A stretch of DNA of 64,000 nucleotides, from contig NZ_AZDH01000005.1 of assembly GCF_001435445.1 (NCBI RefSeq), forward strand, positions 1 through 64,000, in the 5' to 3' direction. The notes under the pieces are model-generated. The model made no database searches. It was not told where the DNA came from and saw only the letters and a program-made list of their open reading frames with translations. This stretch comes from Companilactobacillus kimchii DSM 13961 = JCM 10707 (GTDB lineage: Bacteria > Bacillota > Bacilli > Lactobacillales > Lactobacillaceae). Both the position numbers and the translations under genes were made by a program. This document shows, piece by piece, positions 17,744 to 26,241 of the stretch (the first letter of the stretch is position 1; every line of letters begins with the position of its first letter).

Positions 17744-18463
17744 TTGAATAATAACGTTAAAAAAAGTCTAATTTCATTTACAGCTGCTGCAGCAATGGCA
17801 GTTACAGGTTTAGGTCTATCAAACGCTTCTTCAGCTAAGGCTGCAACAACTGTCCAAAATGCTCCTTCAGTTGTACGTACAAAGAACAATTCAGCACTAT
17901 TCAGTACACCATCTTCAGATTCAAAGATTTCTAACCGTATTCTTGGATCAAACACAAGCTGGCGTGTAGCTAAGGCTGTTGTAGATGACAACGGTACAAC
18001 ATGGTACCTTGTAGGTAACAACGAATGGTTAAGTGGTGCTGATGTAACAACTGCTAGTCAAGCAACTACAGAAGCTGCTGCAACAACAACTGCTACTACA
18101 CAATCAACAGCTGCTAACGTTATTAGTACAGCCAAGAAGTATTTAGGTACACCTTACGTATGGGGTGGTAAGACACCAAGTGGTTTCGACTGCTCAGGTT
18201 TCACATCATACGTTTACAACCAAGCAACAGGTAAGAACATTGGTTCATACACAGTAGCTCAAGAAAGTGCCGGTACACAAGAAGCTGTTTCTCAAGCATC
18301 AGCCGGAGACCTTCTATTCTGGGGTGGCAAAGGTTCAAGTTATCACGTAGCTATCTACTTAGGTAACAACCAATACATCGCCGCACCACAACCTGGTGAA
18401 TCTGTAAAGATCTCATCAATCTCAAGTTACTTCATGCCTTCATTTGCTGTTAAGGTTCTATAA
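17744..18463 (+). CDS. Secreted NlpC/P60 cell-wall hydrolase with SLAP-like region
   Basis: The 239-residue protein starts with a TTG codon (17744), supported by GGGGGA 8 nt upstream. A signal peptide ends at about 'ASSAKA'. Residues 35-100 resemble an S-layer/SLAP-type surface-anchoring segment ('SWRVAKAVVDDNGTTWYLVG'). After an Ala/Thr linker, residues 125-239 form an NlpC/P60 domain with catalytic Cys in 'FDCSGF', His in 'YHVAIYLG' and the third polar residue in 'AAPQPGE'. It should cleave gamma-glutamyl or similar peptidoglycan stem-peptide bonds outside the cell. Codon use looks like that of a highly expressed gene. Confidence 0.88.
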   Translation: MNNNVKKSLISFTAAAAMAVTGLGLSNASSAKAATTVQNAPSVVRTKNNSALFSTPSSDSKISNRILGSNTSWRVAKAVVDDNGTTWYLVGNNEWLSGADVTTASQATTEAAATTTATTQSTAANVISTAKKYLGTPYVWGGKTPSGFDCSGFTSYVYNQATGKNIGSYTVAQESAGTQEAVSQASAGDLLFWGGKGSSYHVAIYLGNNQYIAAPQPGESVKISSISSYFMPSFAVKVL

Positions 18464-18484
18464 TTCAAAATTGAAATAACCTTT

Positions 18485-18511
18485 AAGACCACTTCGGTGG
18501 TCTTTTTTTGT
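18485..18511 (+). terminator. Terminator (UUCG tetraloop)
   Basis: The stem AAGACCAC/GTGGTCTT closes a TTCG loop and is followed by T7. Confidence 0.92.
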
Positions 18512-18558
18512 GTCTCAAGATAAAATAATTACAGAGTAAATTTCTTAAGGGAGATACA

Positions 18559-19212
18559 ATGGAAAAATTAATTGAAGAAGCACGAGATTTGATAGAACCC
18601 AATATGTACGTTAGTTTTGGTGGCGGAAGAACCGTGGGCCGTCTAATTAGATCAATAACTGATAAATCCATTAAGGTTTCAAGTCCTTCAGAAATGACGA
18701 GAGATCTTTGTCGTGAATTGGATATTCCAGTAGTACCATTGGAACAAGTTGATCATTTTGATTTGGCCTTTGATGGCTGTGATAGTCTGGATGATAATTT
18801 GAATGTTTTAAAGAGTAACGGCGGAATCCATACTTTTGAGAAATTGTATGCTAATTTAGCAAAAAGATATATCATCTTGGCACCAAAATCACGTTCAACA
18901 AAGACATTTAATGTTGAAATACCATTGTGTTTAGAGGTTATGGAATTAGCTATACCTCAAGTGAAAGTAGAAGTAGAGAAGTTAGGTGGAAAGGTAGAAG
19001 TACGTCAATCTAGTGAAATGGCTGGAATGGTTAGAACGGTTAACGGTAATGCTTTGGTGGATTGCCATTTTAATAACTGGGATAGAATCGACGAAATTGA
19101 TACCAAATTGGCTCAAATGACAGGCGTTGTGGGAACTTCATATTTCAAGAATTTAGTTACCGACGCTTTGCTATCAACTGATAGTGATGTTATTCATTTA
19201 CAAAGAAAATAA
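18559..19212 (+). CDS. Divergent ribose-5-phosphate isomerase A-like protein
   Basis: The 217-residue protein aligns over its full length with RpiA, which interconverts ribose-5-P and ribulose-5-P. The canonical motifs are altered. The phosphate loop GTGSTA reads 'GGGRTV', 'DGADE' reads 'DGCDS', and the 'KGGGGA' stretch reads 'KSNGGI'. The residues aligned with the catalytic Asp pair, the Lys (in 'VLK') and the Glu ('FEK') are kept. I infer a functional sugar-phosphate isomerase with possibly changed specificity. A second, canonical rpiA elsewhere in the genome would support specialisation. It has its own promoter region and terminator. Confidence 0.75.
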   Translation: MEKLIEEARDLIEPNMYVSFGGGRTVGRLIRSITDKSIKVSSPSEMTRDLCRELDIPVVPLEQVDHFDLAFDGCDSLDDNLNVLKSNGGIHTFEKLYANLAKRYIILAPKSRSTKTFNVEIPLCLEVMELAIPQVKVEVEKLGGKVEVRQSSEMAGMVRTVNGNALVDCHFNNWDRIDEIDTKLAQMTGVVGTSYFKNLVTDALLSTDSDVIHLQRK

Positions 19213-19249
19213 AATTGTGATCTCTAATTTGATGATTTTAATCAAAAGA

Positions 19250-19312
19250 AAGGCCTCTATTAGGCATTCAAGATATATTTTTTACTTGAATCCCTTAATA
19301 GAGGCTGTTTTG
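19250..19312 (+). terminator. Terminator between convergent rpiA-like and SLAP genes
   Basis: CCTCTATTA (19254-19262) pairs with TAATAGAGG (19296-19304), and an inner helix ATTCAAG/CTTGAAT extends it. A T-rich tract follows. Confidence 0.8.
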
Positions 19313-19326
19313 TTTATTTAAAATTT

Positions 19327-19824
19327 TTAATAATGAATGTTTTGAATCCACTCATTTGGTCCAACCTTACAATAGGATATTCCACGAGGGAGTTGAATTC
19401 TTTCATCGCTAGCCCACGTACCGGCTGCTAGTCGACGTCCTGTGTAAGTGAATTCGTAAGTCTTGTAGTTAAATTTCCAAATATTATGGCCTGTAGAAAT
19501 TGTAATAGGGCGGTTGATACCCTTATTAACTAGAGCCACATCATCAGTACTGACCCATTTGTTGGTTGCAACTCGATAATAGTGATCGTTACCAGAATTT
19601 TTTCCGATTTTGTCGGTCAACCAATCTGTTTTGGCTTTAAGCTTGGGTTTCTTTATCCGAGTGAAGTCATAGGTGAAATCGTCTTTTTGCTCGCTTCTAG
19701 AAACCATCGTTGTCTTTTTAAATGTATGAACAAAACTAACAGCTTTAACTTCAGTTGTATTTTGAAATGAAAATATTCCGACTAGCACTAAACATAAAAT
19801 AACTAATAAATTACGTCGTCTCAT
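19327..19824 (-). CDS. Secreted SLAP-type surface protein
   Basis: The 165-residue protein has a signal peptide (core 'LLVILCLVLVGIFSF', cleavage near 'EVKA') and two repeats of the S-layer-associated (SLAP) type, recognisable by 'YYRVATNKWVSTDDV' and 'YCKVGPNEWIQ'. Such repeats usually attach secreted proteins to the cell wall. No catalytic domain is present, so it may be a stand-alone wall-binding protein. It converges on the rpiA-like gene. Confidence 0.75.
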   Translation of the reverse strand: MRRRNLLVILCLVLVGIFSFQNTTEVKAVSFVHTFKKTTMVSRSEQKDDFTYDFTRIKKPKLKAKTDWLTDKIGKNSGNDHYYRVATNKWVSTDDVALVNKGINRPITISTGHNIWKFNYKTYEFTYTGRRLAAGTWASDERIQLPRGISYCKVGPNEWIQNIHY

Positions 19825-19889
19825 TTTATGAAACCCCTCAGTCCTAAATTAAGACCCCATTCTATCACTAAATGTAAAAGAAGAACATG

Positions 19890-21224
19890 TTACTTAGTGT
19901 CATGTTCCTGATGCCATTGTTCGATATATTCTAAACGTTGTTTGAAGAGGCGGTCCTTACCTTGTTCAGTTGGTCGATAGTAGGTGCTATTTTCAACTTC
20001 TTTAGGCACTGTTTTCATGGTCGTTAGCTTGTCAGCATAATCGTGAGCCAATTGATAATCTTTCCCATAACCGAGATTCTTCATAAGTTTCGTAGGAGCG
20101 TTTCTGACCTGAAGAGGTACAGGAAGATTGCCATACTTCTTAACGTCTTTCTGAGCTCTTAATAAAGCTTTATAAGTGGCATTGGACTTGGGAGCAACGG
20201 ACAGATAAATTACAGTTTCAACTAAATGGACATTACATTCAGGCATACCAAGAAATTGACAGGCTTGGAAAGCATTGATCGCAACATTTAAAGCATTCGT
20301 ATCAGCTAATCCAATATCTTCACTGGCAAAACGAACCAGTCGTCTAGCAATGTAGAGTGGATCTTCGCCACCTTCAAGCATGCGGGTGACCCAATAAATG
20401 GCTGAGTCGGTATCACTGTTGCGCATCGATTTGTGCAGGGCGGAGATAATGTTGTAATGCTCTTCACCATTTTTATCGTAGCGTAGGGATTTAGTATTGA
20501 GTAATTGACGAATATCTTCCAAATCTACTTTGGCAGTCTTATCATGAACCGTTGAATTGATAACAGCCATTTCTAAGGTGTTCAAAGCTACTCGGGCATC
20601 GCCATTAGCGTAATTACCAATCAATTCTAAAGTGTCATCGTCAATATCAACTTTTAACTTTGGAAATGCTTTAGAATTGGCGAGGGTCTTTTTCAATAGA
20701 TCGACTAAATCATCTTTAGTTAAAGACTTTAAAACAAAGACTTTACATCTTGATAGTAACGCAGAGTTAATTTCGAAAGATGGGTTCTCAGTTGTGGCAC
20801 CAATCAAGGTAATACTGCCCTTTTCGACGAAAGGTAGGAAAGCATCTTGTTGAGCCTTGTTGAAACGATGAATTTCATCAATAAAGACGATAGTCTTTTG
20901 GCCCATTTCCCGGTTCATTTCGGCCTCCTTCATAACTTTTTTAATGTCGTTGATACCGCTAGTGACGGCACTAAAAGTTATGAAATTAGCTTTAGTTTTC
21001 TTGGCAATGATTTCAGCTAAGGTGGTTTTCCCCACCCCAGGAGGTCCCCAGAAAATTAATGAGGGAATTTTATCTTGGTCGATGATTTCTTTAAGAATTT
21101 TGCCATCACCGATTAAATGTTGTTGACCGACAAAACCCTCTAGTGTTGTTGGGCGGACCCGATTAGCTAGAGGGCTATTGTTGTCATTATTTTTATTAGT
21201 AGCAAAGAGTGATTCCTGTTGCAT
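19890..21224 (-). CDS. rarA: Replication-associated recombination protein A (RarA/MgsA)
   Basis: RarA is a clamp-loader-like AAA+ ATPase that acts at stalled replication forks. The 444-residue protein has the N-terminal 'LANRVRPTTLEGFVGQQHL', Walker A 'GPPGVGKTT', Walker B 'IVFIDEIHRF', sensor 1 'IGATTENPSF' and arginine finger 'LLSRC', followed by the family's C-terminal tetramerisation domain. The start has GAAGAAGG upstream. The gene is 12 nt downstream of the GPH symporter, so it is probably cotranscribed with it. Confidence 0.95.
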   Translation of the reverse strand: MQQESLFATNKNNDNNSPLANRVRPTTLEGFVGQQHLIGDGKILKEIIDQDKIPSLIFWGPPGVGKTTLAEIIAKKTKANFITFSAVTSGINDIKKVMKEAEMNREMGQKTIVFIDEIHRFNKAQQDAFLPFVEKGSITLIGATTENPSFEINSALLSRCKVFVLKSLTKDDLVDLLKKTLANSKAFPKLKVDIDDDTLELIGNYANGDARVALNTLEMAVINSTVHDKTAKVDLEDIRQLLNTKSLRYDKNGEEHYNIISALHKSMRNSDTDSAIYWVTRMLEGGEDPLYIARRLVRFASEDIGLADTNALNVAINAFQACQFLGMPECNVHLVETVIYLSVAPKSNATYKALLRAQKDVKKYGNLPVPLQVRNAPTKLMKNLGYGKDYQLAHDYADKLTTMKTVPKEVENSTYYRPTEQGKDRLFKQRLEYIEQWHQEHDTK

Positions 21225-21236
21225 TTTTTACCTTCT

Positions 21237-22550
21237 TCATTTAATAGCATTCTGAATTTTTTTCTCATTGTATCCAAGCAAAATCAGAAACATGATTATA
21301 TACAAACCTAATGGAATCAAAGCGTAATTCAAATTGATTGCCGAAATAGTACTGGCACTTTGGGTTTTATTGGAAACGTAACCTGAGATTTGAAGCGATT
21401 CAGCAGTGATTAAACCACCGAGTCCTAATCCCAAATTAACACCGAAGTCGTCTGTTGAAGCTAATACACCTTCAGCTTGAATTCCCATTGAAGTACCATA
21501 ACGAATCGTATCCGCAATCATGATTGAAACTAGGCCAATGATGAAACCTCCACCGATTCCGTTGACAAAGATACCACTGAAGATAAGAGCTAGATTCTTT
21601 GAATAAGCACCGAAAGTGATAATTATTTGTCCAATAAAGGCGATGATGATACCTAGTAACATTGTTTTCTTTTTACCTAATTTGACGGAAACAAAATAGA
21701 TAGCAACAACACCAATCAAAGCTGTTAATGTGAAACTGTTGGCTATTGAAACTAGGTTTTCATCGTGAAGAACGTATTTGAAATAGTAAATAGTTGTTTG
21801 ATTCTTAATAGAAGTAGTCAACCAATAAAGGAAGATAACAATGGAAATAACAATCCATGGCCGATTCTGCTTGAGCATTCCCCAAACTTTGGAAATAGGT
21901 TGATGATTAATATTGTCGTCAGTATAGCGTTCACGAACATGAAAGAATGTATTCAAAATTAAGGCTAGGGAAATAATACCAAAGAGGATAATTGTTCCCA
22001 AAAAGCCCTTTTGTTGATCACCTTTACCAAAGAGATTGACTAGAGGAATAGTAAAGACGGCTACAATGATTTGAACGGAACTACCAGAGAATTGTCTGAT
22101 AACACCCAACAATGTTGTTTCCTGTTCATTATCAGTCATAGTAGGCAAGATGGAAGTAATTGGTAAGTTAACAGCAGTATAAAAGAATCCTAATCCTAAA
22201 TAGGTTACATAAGCCCAGATCAATTTTCCTGAATGTGGTAGAAAATTAGGTGTAACAAAAGTTAGGATTGCGAAGATGACATAAGGGAAGGAATACCATA
22301 GAAAGAAAGGTCGACTCTTACCCCAACGAGAATGGGTATTGTCGATCATAATTCCAATTATTAGACTTTCAAAGACATCAGCTGCTCTGGCTACGACGAA
22401 AAGAATGGCAACTTCACTTGCTGTCAGTCCAAAAACGTCAGTATAAAAGAAGAGTAGATAGGTGGTCATCATTTGAAAGACTAAATTATCGGCGGCATCA
22501 CTTAGGCCATAACTGATTCTTTCAGTTAATGAGGTGTTCCATTTGTTCAA
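21237..22550 (-). CDS. GPH-family sugar:cation symporter
   Basis: The 437-residue protein has 12 predicted membrane helices and the signature of the glycoside-pentoside-hexuronide symporters: 'RISYGLSDAADNLVFQMM' at the start and 'NTHSRWGKSRPFFLW' after helix 2. No C-terminal EIIA regulatory domain is present. The substrate is unknown; no glycoside hydrolase lies nearby to suggest one. It sits between yagU-like and rarA with gaps below 15 nt. Confidence 0.85.
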   Translation of the reverse strand: MNKWNTSLTERISYGLSDAADNLVFQMMTTYLLFFYTDVFGLTASEVAILFVVARAADVFESLIIGIMIDNTHSRWGKSRPFFLWYSFPYVIFAILTFVTPNFLPHSGKLIWAYVTYLGLGFFYTAVNLPITSILPTMTDNEQETTLLGVIRQFSGSSVQIIVAVFTIPLVNLFGKGDQQKGFLGTIILFGIISLALILNTFFHVRERYTDDNINHQPISKVWGMLKQNRPWIVISIVIFLYWLTTSIKNQTTIYYFKYVLHDENLVSIANSFTLTALIGVVAIYFVSVKLGKKKTMLLGIIIAFIGQIIITFGAYSKNLALIFSGIFVNGIGGGFIIGLVSIMIADTIRYGTSMGIQAEGVLASTDDFGVNLGLGLGGLITAESLQISGYVSNKTQSASTISAINLNYALIPLGLYIIMFLILLGYNEKKIQNAIK

Positions 22551-22558
22551 AGGAAACC

Positions 22559-23071
22559 TTATTTCTGTGCAGTTAAGCGACGATAGAGTTCACGGCCGAC
22601 AATATCGTTTGTCCACATCCAAGCAATGTGACCGAGTGCCTCAGAGATATGTTCTTCAGTAGGTTGATCCTTAGGACTTGGGACAGTTTTCATCATAGGC
22701 ATGATTCCAATATGGAAAGCAACCCAGATAGCTAATCCGAAGATTGCTCCAGAGCCTTTTCTGATGAATGGTTTATATTCTGCCAAAACTTCATAAATGA
22801 TGGCAAATGATGTTGAGAAACCAAAGTGCATCATAAAACTTGCCCAAGGCATTTGGTGACCAGAATATGTGTAAGTTCCACGAGTGATTTTCTTAGGAAT
22901 ACCCATTTGTTCCATTAAGGTTTGAGGAGGATTCACAGCATCACGTTCAGCTGTACGTGGTGGCAAAACATTCTCCCAGCCTAATTTAACAAACCCAGAA
23001 ACTATTCCAGCAGCTGTTCCGGCGATAACGGCAGCCTTCAAGTTGGCTTTTTGTTCTTTATTTAAGTGCAT
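22559..23071 (-). CDS. YagU-like (DUF1440) inner-membrane protein
   Basis: The 170-residue protein matches the YagU/DUF1440 family: 'AAVIAGTAAGIVSGFVKLGWENVLPPR' (first helix region, Gly-rich), 'HFGFSTSFAIIYEV' and a C-terminal 'EALGHIAWMWTNDIVGRELY'. YagU of E. coli has been linked to acid resistance; the molecular role is unknown. The ribosome binding site is GTGGGG. It is the first gene of an apparent yagU-GPH-rarA operon. Confidence 0.85.
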   Translation of the reverse strand: MHLNKEQKANLKAAVIAGTAAGIVSGFVKLGWENVLPPRTAERDAVNPPQTLMEQMGIPKKITRGTYTYSGHQMPWASFMMHFGFSTSFAIIYEVLAEYKPFIRKGSGAIFGLAIWVAFHIGIMPMMKTVPSPKDQPTEEHISEALGHIAWMWTNDIVGRELYRRLTAQK

Positions 23072-23224
23072 ATTAATACCCCACTTCTATCATTATTTTA
23101 ATTTTAGTATAAATCAGAGTGGAGACTAATTCAGGTAATTGGTCTTGTGAGAGTAGTAAAAAACAGACAATATGGAATTTTAGACCCTTTGGTCATAAAT
23201 TCTTCACATATTGTTATAAATTAA

Positions 23225-23300
23225 TTCGTAATTTGGCAACCGTATATTCATAAATTCCCGTTATTATTTAAGCATAGTCAAATAACAAAGAGGTGACCGG
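23225..23300 (+). promoter_or_regulatory. Conserved upstream module of transcription unit 1 (shared with 26.35 kb)
   Basis: The block from about 23197 to 23300 closely matches 26317-26420. It contains the direct repeats TTCGTAATT (23225) and TTCATAAAT (23247), which start 22 nt apart. A stretch of about 36 identical bases then runs into AAAGAGGTGA, a ribosome-binding-site-like sequence, and an ATG at 23301. No clean -35/-10 pair is visible, and activation by a DNA-binding regulator is plausible. Confidence 0.45.
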
Positions 23301-23714
23301 ATGAACAAACAATCCTTTTAGAATTAATCCTTTTTTAAATATACTTATTGAAAACATAAAATGAATAGAAATAAACCCCTTAAAACTTATATACAAAATT
23401 AAAACCCTTATAAACTCAAGTAATATATCTTCCCCCCTAAAAGATATATCTCAAGATAAAATTTGAAAGAAGTGACCCAATGAAATTGGAAGCTGCATTA
23501 ATTAGATGATGAATTTTAGATTACTCACTTAACAAATGGAATAATCCCCTTAATATTAATTAAAACCCTATTTTTTTAAAAGTTTAATCCCCTTATAAAC
23601 ACAATTAAAAAACTTTATTTATCTCCCCCCTTAAGATAAAAAGTTAAAATAAGATATTTATCCTACATATAAATATCGTAAATAAAAAGTCTGCTATATT
23701 GGCAGACTTTTTTT
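23275..23714 (+). ncRNA. Candidate small RNA with repeated C-rich, SD-complementary motifs (unit 1)
   Basis: This stretch has no ORF of normal size, only short ORFs with ribosome binding sites (MNKQSF at 23301; a 9-codon ORF after GAAAGAAGTGA near 23480). It carries at least six runs of four to six C residues in AT-rich DNA. Two lie in matching hairpins: 23424-23448 (loop CCCCCCTAA) and 23611-23645 (loop CCCCCCTTA). It ends in a strong terminator. C-rich loops of this kind are known from regulatory RNAs such as LhrC, csRNAs and RNAIII, which pair with ribosome binding sites. Transcription is inferred. Confidence 0.5.
23684..23714 (+). terminator. Terminator of transcription unit 1
   Basis: AAAAAGTCTGC (23684-23694) pairs with GCAGACTTTTT (23702-23712), followed by T residues. 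Its presence without a preceding normal gene supports a real non-coding or leader transcript. Confidence 0.9.
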
Positions 23715-23741
23715 GATGTTCTTAAAATTTGTTTTGGATGG

Positions 23742-23934
23742 GGATGTGTTTGAATTGCCATCTTCCGTAAAAAATCTGTGGGCCTCTGGAACGTAGCGGA
23801 CACGACTTGAAGCTAATTATTTCACACTTCGTGCAAAATAATGGATCTCCAAGATCGGTCTTCTACTAACCTTGCTTCGCAAGCTAAGTAGAATTTCGCT
23901 ACTTAGGACCCACAGATTTTTTACTCCAGACTAG
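23742..23934 (+). repeat. Structured repeat, copy A1 (forward)
   Basis: This is one of four copies of a roughly 190-nt element. Terminal arms at about 23770-23783 and 23910-23923 pair (AAAATCTGTGGG with CCCACAGATTTT). Inside are the hairpin ATTATTT...AAATAAT (23816-23842) and the bipartite hairpin TTCTACT/AGTAGAA with CTTGC/GCAAG (23870-23893), separated by the conserved AACC and GCTAA. The element ends in ACTCCAGACTAG. It shows no coding capacity. Confidence 0.75.
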
Positions 23935-24034
23935 TTCCTGGTTCTATTTTTTGATGAGTTATCAAATAATTAAAAAGATGGATGGAAAATGGTTCTTTCT
24001 TGAATTAGATAAGAACTATAAGATAGAACTATTA

Positions 24035-24262
24035 TTTTAAAAATTTAGAAAAAAGGTAACCAATAGATCCGTTTATTAGTCTGGAGTAAAAGTTAAAAAT
24101 GTGGTTAGCTGTGAAATTATTGTTAGCGGCTTTGCCGGTTACAATGAGGCTGATCTTGAAGATCCAAAATGCTGCACAGAATGCGATGTTTTTAGCTCTA
24201 GGTCATGCCCACAGCGTTCCACCAGTATTTTCAACTTTTGCGGAAGACGGAATTTTTAATCA
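24035..24262 (-). repeat. Structured repeat, copy B1 (inverted relative to A1)
   Basis: On the minus strand this copy reads with the same landmarks as A1: CTTCCGCAAAAG, GGTGGAACGCTGTGGGCATGA, GGATCTTCAAG, AACC-GGC-aaa-GCC-GCTAA and the end ACTCCAGACTAA. Its stems differ in sequence from A1 but keep pairing (CATTGT...ACAATA-type instead of TTCTACT/AGTAGAA). A conserved AT-rich flank reaches to about 24035. It abuts the end of the Tet(M)-like gene. Confidence 0.75.
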
Positions 24263-24285
24263 AACTTTCGAAATAACTATTAGGT

Positions 24286-26241
24286 TTATTCGTTCTTTTC
24301 TAAGTTTGCTAAAGGATAGGTATAGGGTAGGTGAGCGGTTTGGGGTACTTGATCCCAAGCAACTGGATAGCCTGCTCCGTGGGCACAAAAGACTGAATCA
24401 GGTGTGTTTTCCAAATCGGAAACTGGTTGATACTGTGCTTTTTCAATAATCTCATCTGCATTGTGACAAGGGCGGTAACCGAGTATGATGCATTCTAATT
24501 GCCCTTGTCCATGTGTGTAAGCTCGAACTTGTTTACTATAACCTTGCATTTGAGATACTGGAGCGATTCCGGTTAGAACGTTGGTTTGATTGTTAGTTAC
24601 TTCGGGAGTATCAAAGGTTCCGTTCATTTTTTGAATGTCATTCATGGCACGACCGACTTGATCTTGTTCGACTTCTAAACGAAATTGGTACCATGGTTCC
24701 AATAATTGACAACCGTCATATTGTTCAAGCATCATCAATCCTTGTCTAACGGCTCTCCAAGTTGCTTCACGAAAATCACCACCGACGGAGTGGACATTAC
24801 TTGCCCGACCACTGATCAAGGTGATTTTCATATCGGTAATTGGAGCACCGATTAAAACGCCGAGATGTTCTTTGGCACTTAGGTTGGATAATACTTGGTG
24901 TTGCCAGTTGCGACCTAAGGTATCAAGATTACATTGTGAATCGAATGTTAAACCACTGCCTGGTTTAGCTGGCTCCATTAGTAGATGGACTTCGGCATAG
25001 TGGCGTAGAGGTTCAAAGTGACCGATACCTTCGACTTTTTTAGTAATGGTTTCTCTGTAAAGAATACTACCTTCACTAAATGTGACGTCTAAATTAAATC
25101 TTTGTAAAAGTAATTGTTGAAGTACTTCTAATTGGACTTCACCCATTATTTGTACACGGATTTCCTCTAGCTGATTTGACCAAGTAACGTGAAGTTGTGG
25201 ATCTTCATCTTCTAATTGTCTTAAAGCAGTTAAACAAGTATGTAGATCATTATCCTTAGGATCGACGGTATAGGTTAGGACAGGCTGAATCGTGGGATCA
25301 CTAGCATTTCTTTCTTTGCCCAAACCTTGACCGGGATAGGTATTGGTTAAACCGGTCACTGCACAGATTCCACCGGCGGGGATTTCTTGTTGCAATTCAA
25401 ACTTAGCTCCGCTGTAGATGCGGACTTGATTGGCCTTTTGATCCTCAAGCAAAATATCTTTGTTATGTAAAACTCCGCCGGTCACTTTGATCCAAGTTAA
25501 ACGTTCATCGTTTTCATCATGTGAGATTTTAAAGACTTTAGCACCAAAAGTATTATCATATTGATTTTCGTTAGTCCAAGTTTCGAATCCTTGAAGAAAT
25601 TCGTCGATTCCAGAAATTTTCAAAGCAGATCCAAAGTAACAAGGAAAAATTTGACGTTTCTGGACCATTTGGCGAATGGTGTCAGCGGTTAAGGTTCCTG
25701 ATTCCAAGAATTGATTGAGGATATCGTCATCTTGAAGGGCAATCTCTTCATACGTGTCATCTGATAATACGTTAGAAAAGGTGATGCAGCCAGGAGAAAG
25801 TTTGTTCTGTAAGTCTTCAAGTACCTGGGTCTGATCAACGCCAGCGACATCGATTTTATTAACAAAAATAAATGTTGGAATGCGATAATTTTGCAATAAG
25901 TTCCAAAGTGTTTTGGTATATCCTTGAACACCATCTGTAGCGGAAACTACTAAAATGGCATAATCTAAGACGCTTAGAACCTGTTCAGTTTGAGATGCAA
26001 AGTCGACGTGTCCTGGAGTATCCAAGAGGGTCAAATTTAAATTCTCATACTGTAAATTGGCTTGATGGGAGAAGATAGTGATACCGCGTTTCTTTTCTAA
26101 GTCGTCGGAATCTAAAAAAGCATCGCCATTGTCAACACGACCTAATTTACGTAGTTGACCGGTTTTATAGAGCAAAGCTTCGGAAAGGGTAGTTTTACCA
26201 GCATCAACGTGTGCCACGATTCCGGTTACGATATGTTTCAT
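24286..26241 (-). CDS. Translational GTPase of the Tet(M)/ribosome-protection family
   Basis: The 651-residue protein has the domain order of EF-G-like ribosome protection proteins: G1 'AHVDAGKTT', switch region 'KKRGITIFS', G3 'DTPGHVDF', G4 'NKID', then domains II-V with 'VQIMGEVQLEVL' and a C-terminal tail. Length and motifs fit Tet(M)/Tet(O)-like proteins. It is in normal chromosomal context without transposon genes, and its codon use resembles the neighbours. I therefore call it a resident member of the family and do not claim tetracycline resistance. The start is supported by GAGAGGAGA. It is divergent from the C-rich transcription unit 2. Confidence 0.85.
   Translation of the reverse strand: MKHIVTGIVAHVDAGKTTLSEALLYKTGQLRKLGRVDNGDAFLDSDDLEKKRGITIFSHQANLQYENLNLTLLDTPGHVDFASQTEQVLSVLDYAILVVSATDGVQGYTKTLWNLLQNYRIPTFIFVNKIDVAGVDQTQVLEDLQNKLSPGCITFSNVLSDDTYEEIALQDDDILNQFLESGTLTADTIRQMVQKRQIFPCYFGSALKISGIDEFLQGFETWTNENQYDNTFGAKVFKISHDENDERLTWIKVTGGVLHNKDILLEDQKANQVRIYSGAKFELQQEIPAGGICAVTGLTNTYPGQGLGKERNASDPTIQPVLTYTVDPKDNDLHTCLTALRQLEDEDPQLHVTWSNQLEEIRVQIMGEVQLEVLQQLLLQRFNLDVTFSEGSILYRETITKKVEGIGHFEPLRHYAEVHLLMEPAKPGSGLTFDSQCNLDTLGRNWQHQVLSNLSAKEHLGVLIGAPITDMKITLISGRASNVHSVGGDFREATWRAVRQGLMMLEQYDGCQLLEPWYQFRLEVEQDQVGRAMNDIQKMNGTFDTPEVTNNQTNVLTGIAPVSQMQGYSKQVRAYTHGQGQLECIILGYRPCHNADEIIEKAQYQPVSDLENTPDSVFCAHGAGYPVAWDQVPQTAHLPYTYPLANLEKNE

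Noticed and set aside
23225-23300. Same LytTR-type promoter for the C-rich transcripts
   Set aside because: The two repeats have the 22-nt spacing, but no -10-like hexamer occurs 37 nt after the second one, so membership in the regulon is not claimed.
24099-24449. Open reading frame of 116 codons on the plus strand
   Set aside because: It runs across the structured repeat B1 and into the antisense of the Tet(M)-like gene; the matching frame in the other repeat copy is not conserved.
24286-26241. Acquired tetracycline-resistance gene
   Set aside because: No transposon or plasmid genes nearby and no composition shift; only family membership is supported.
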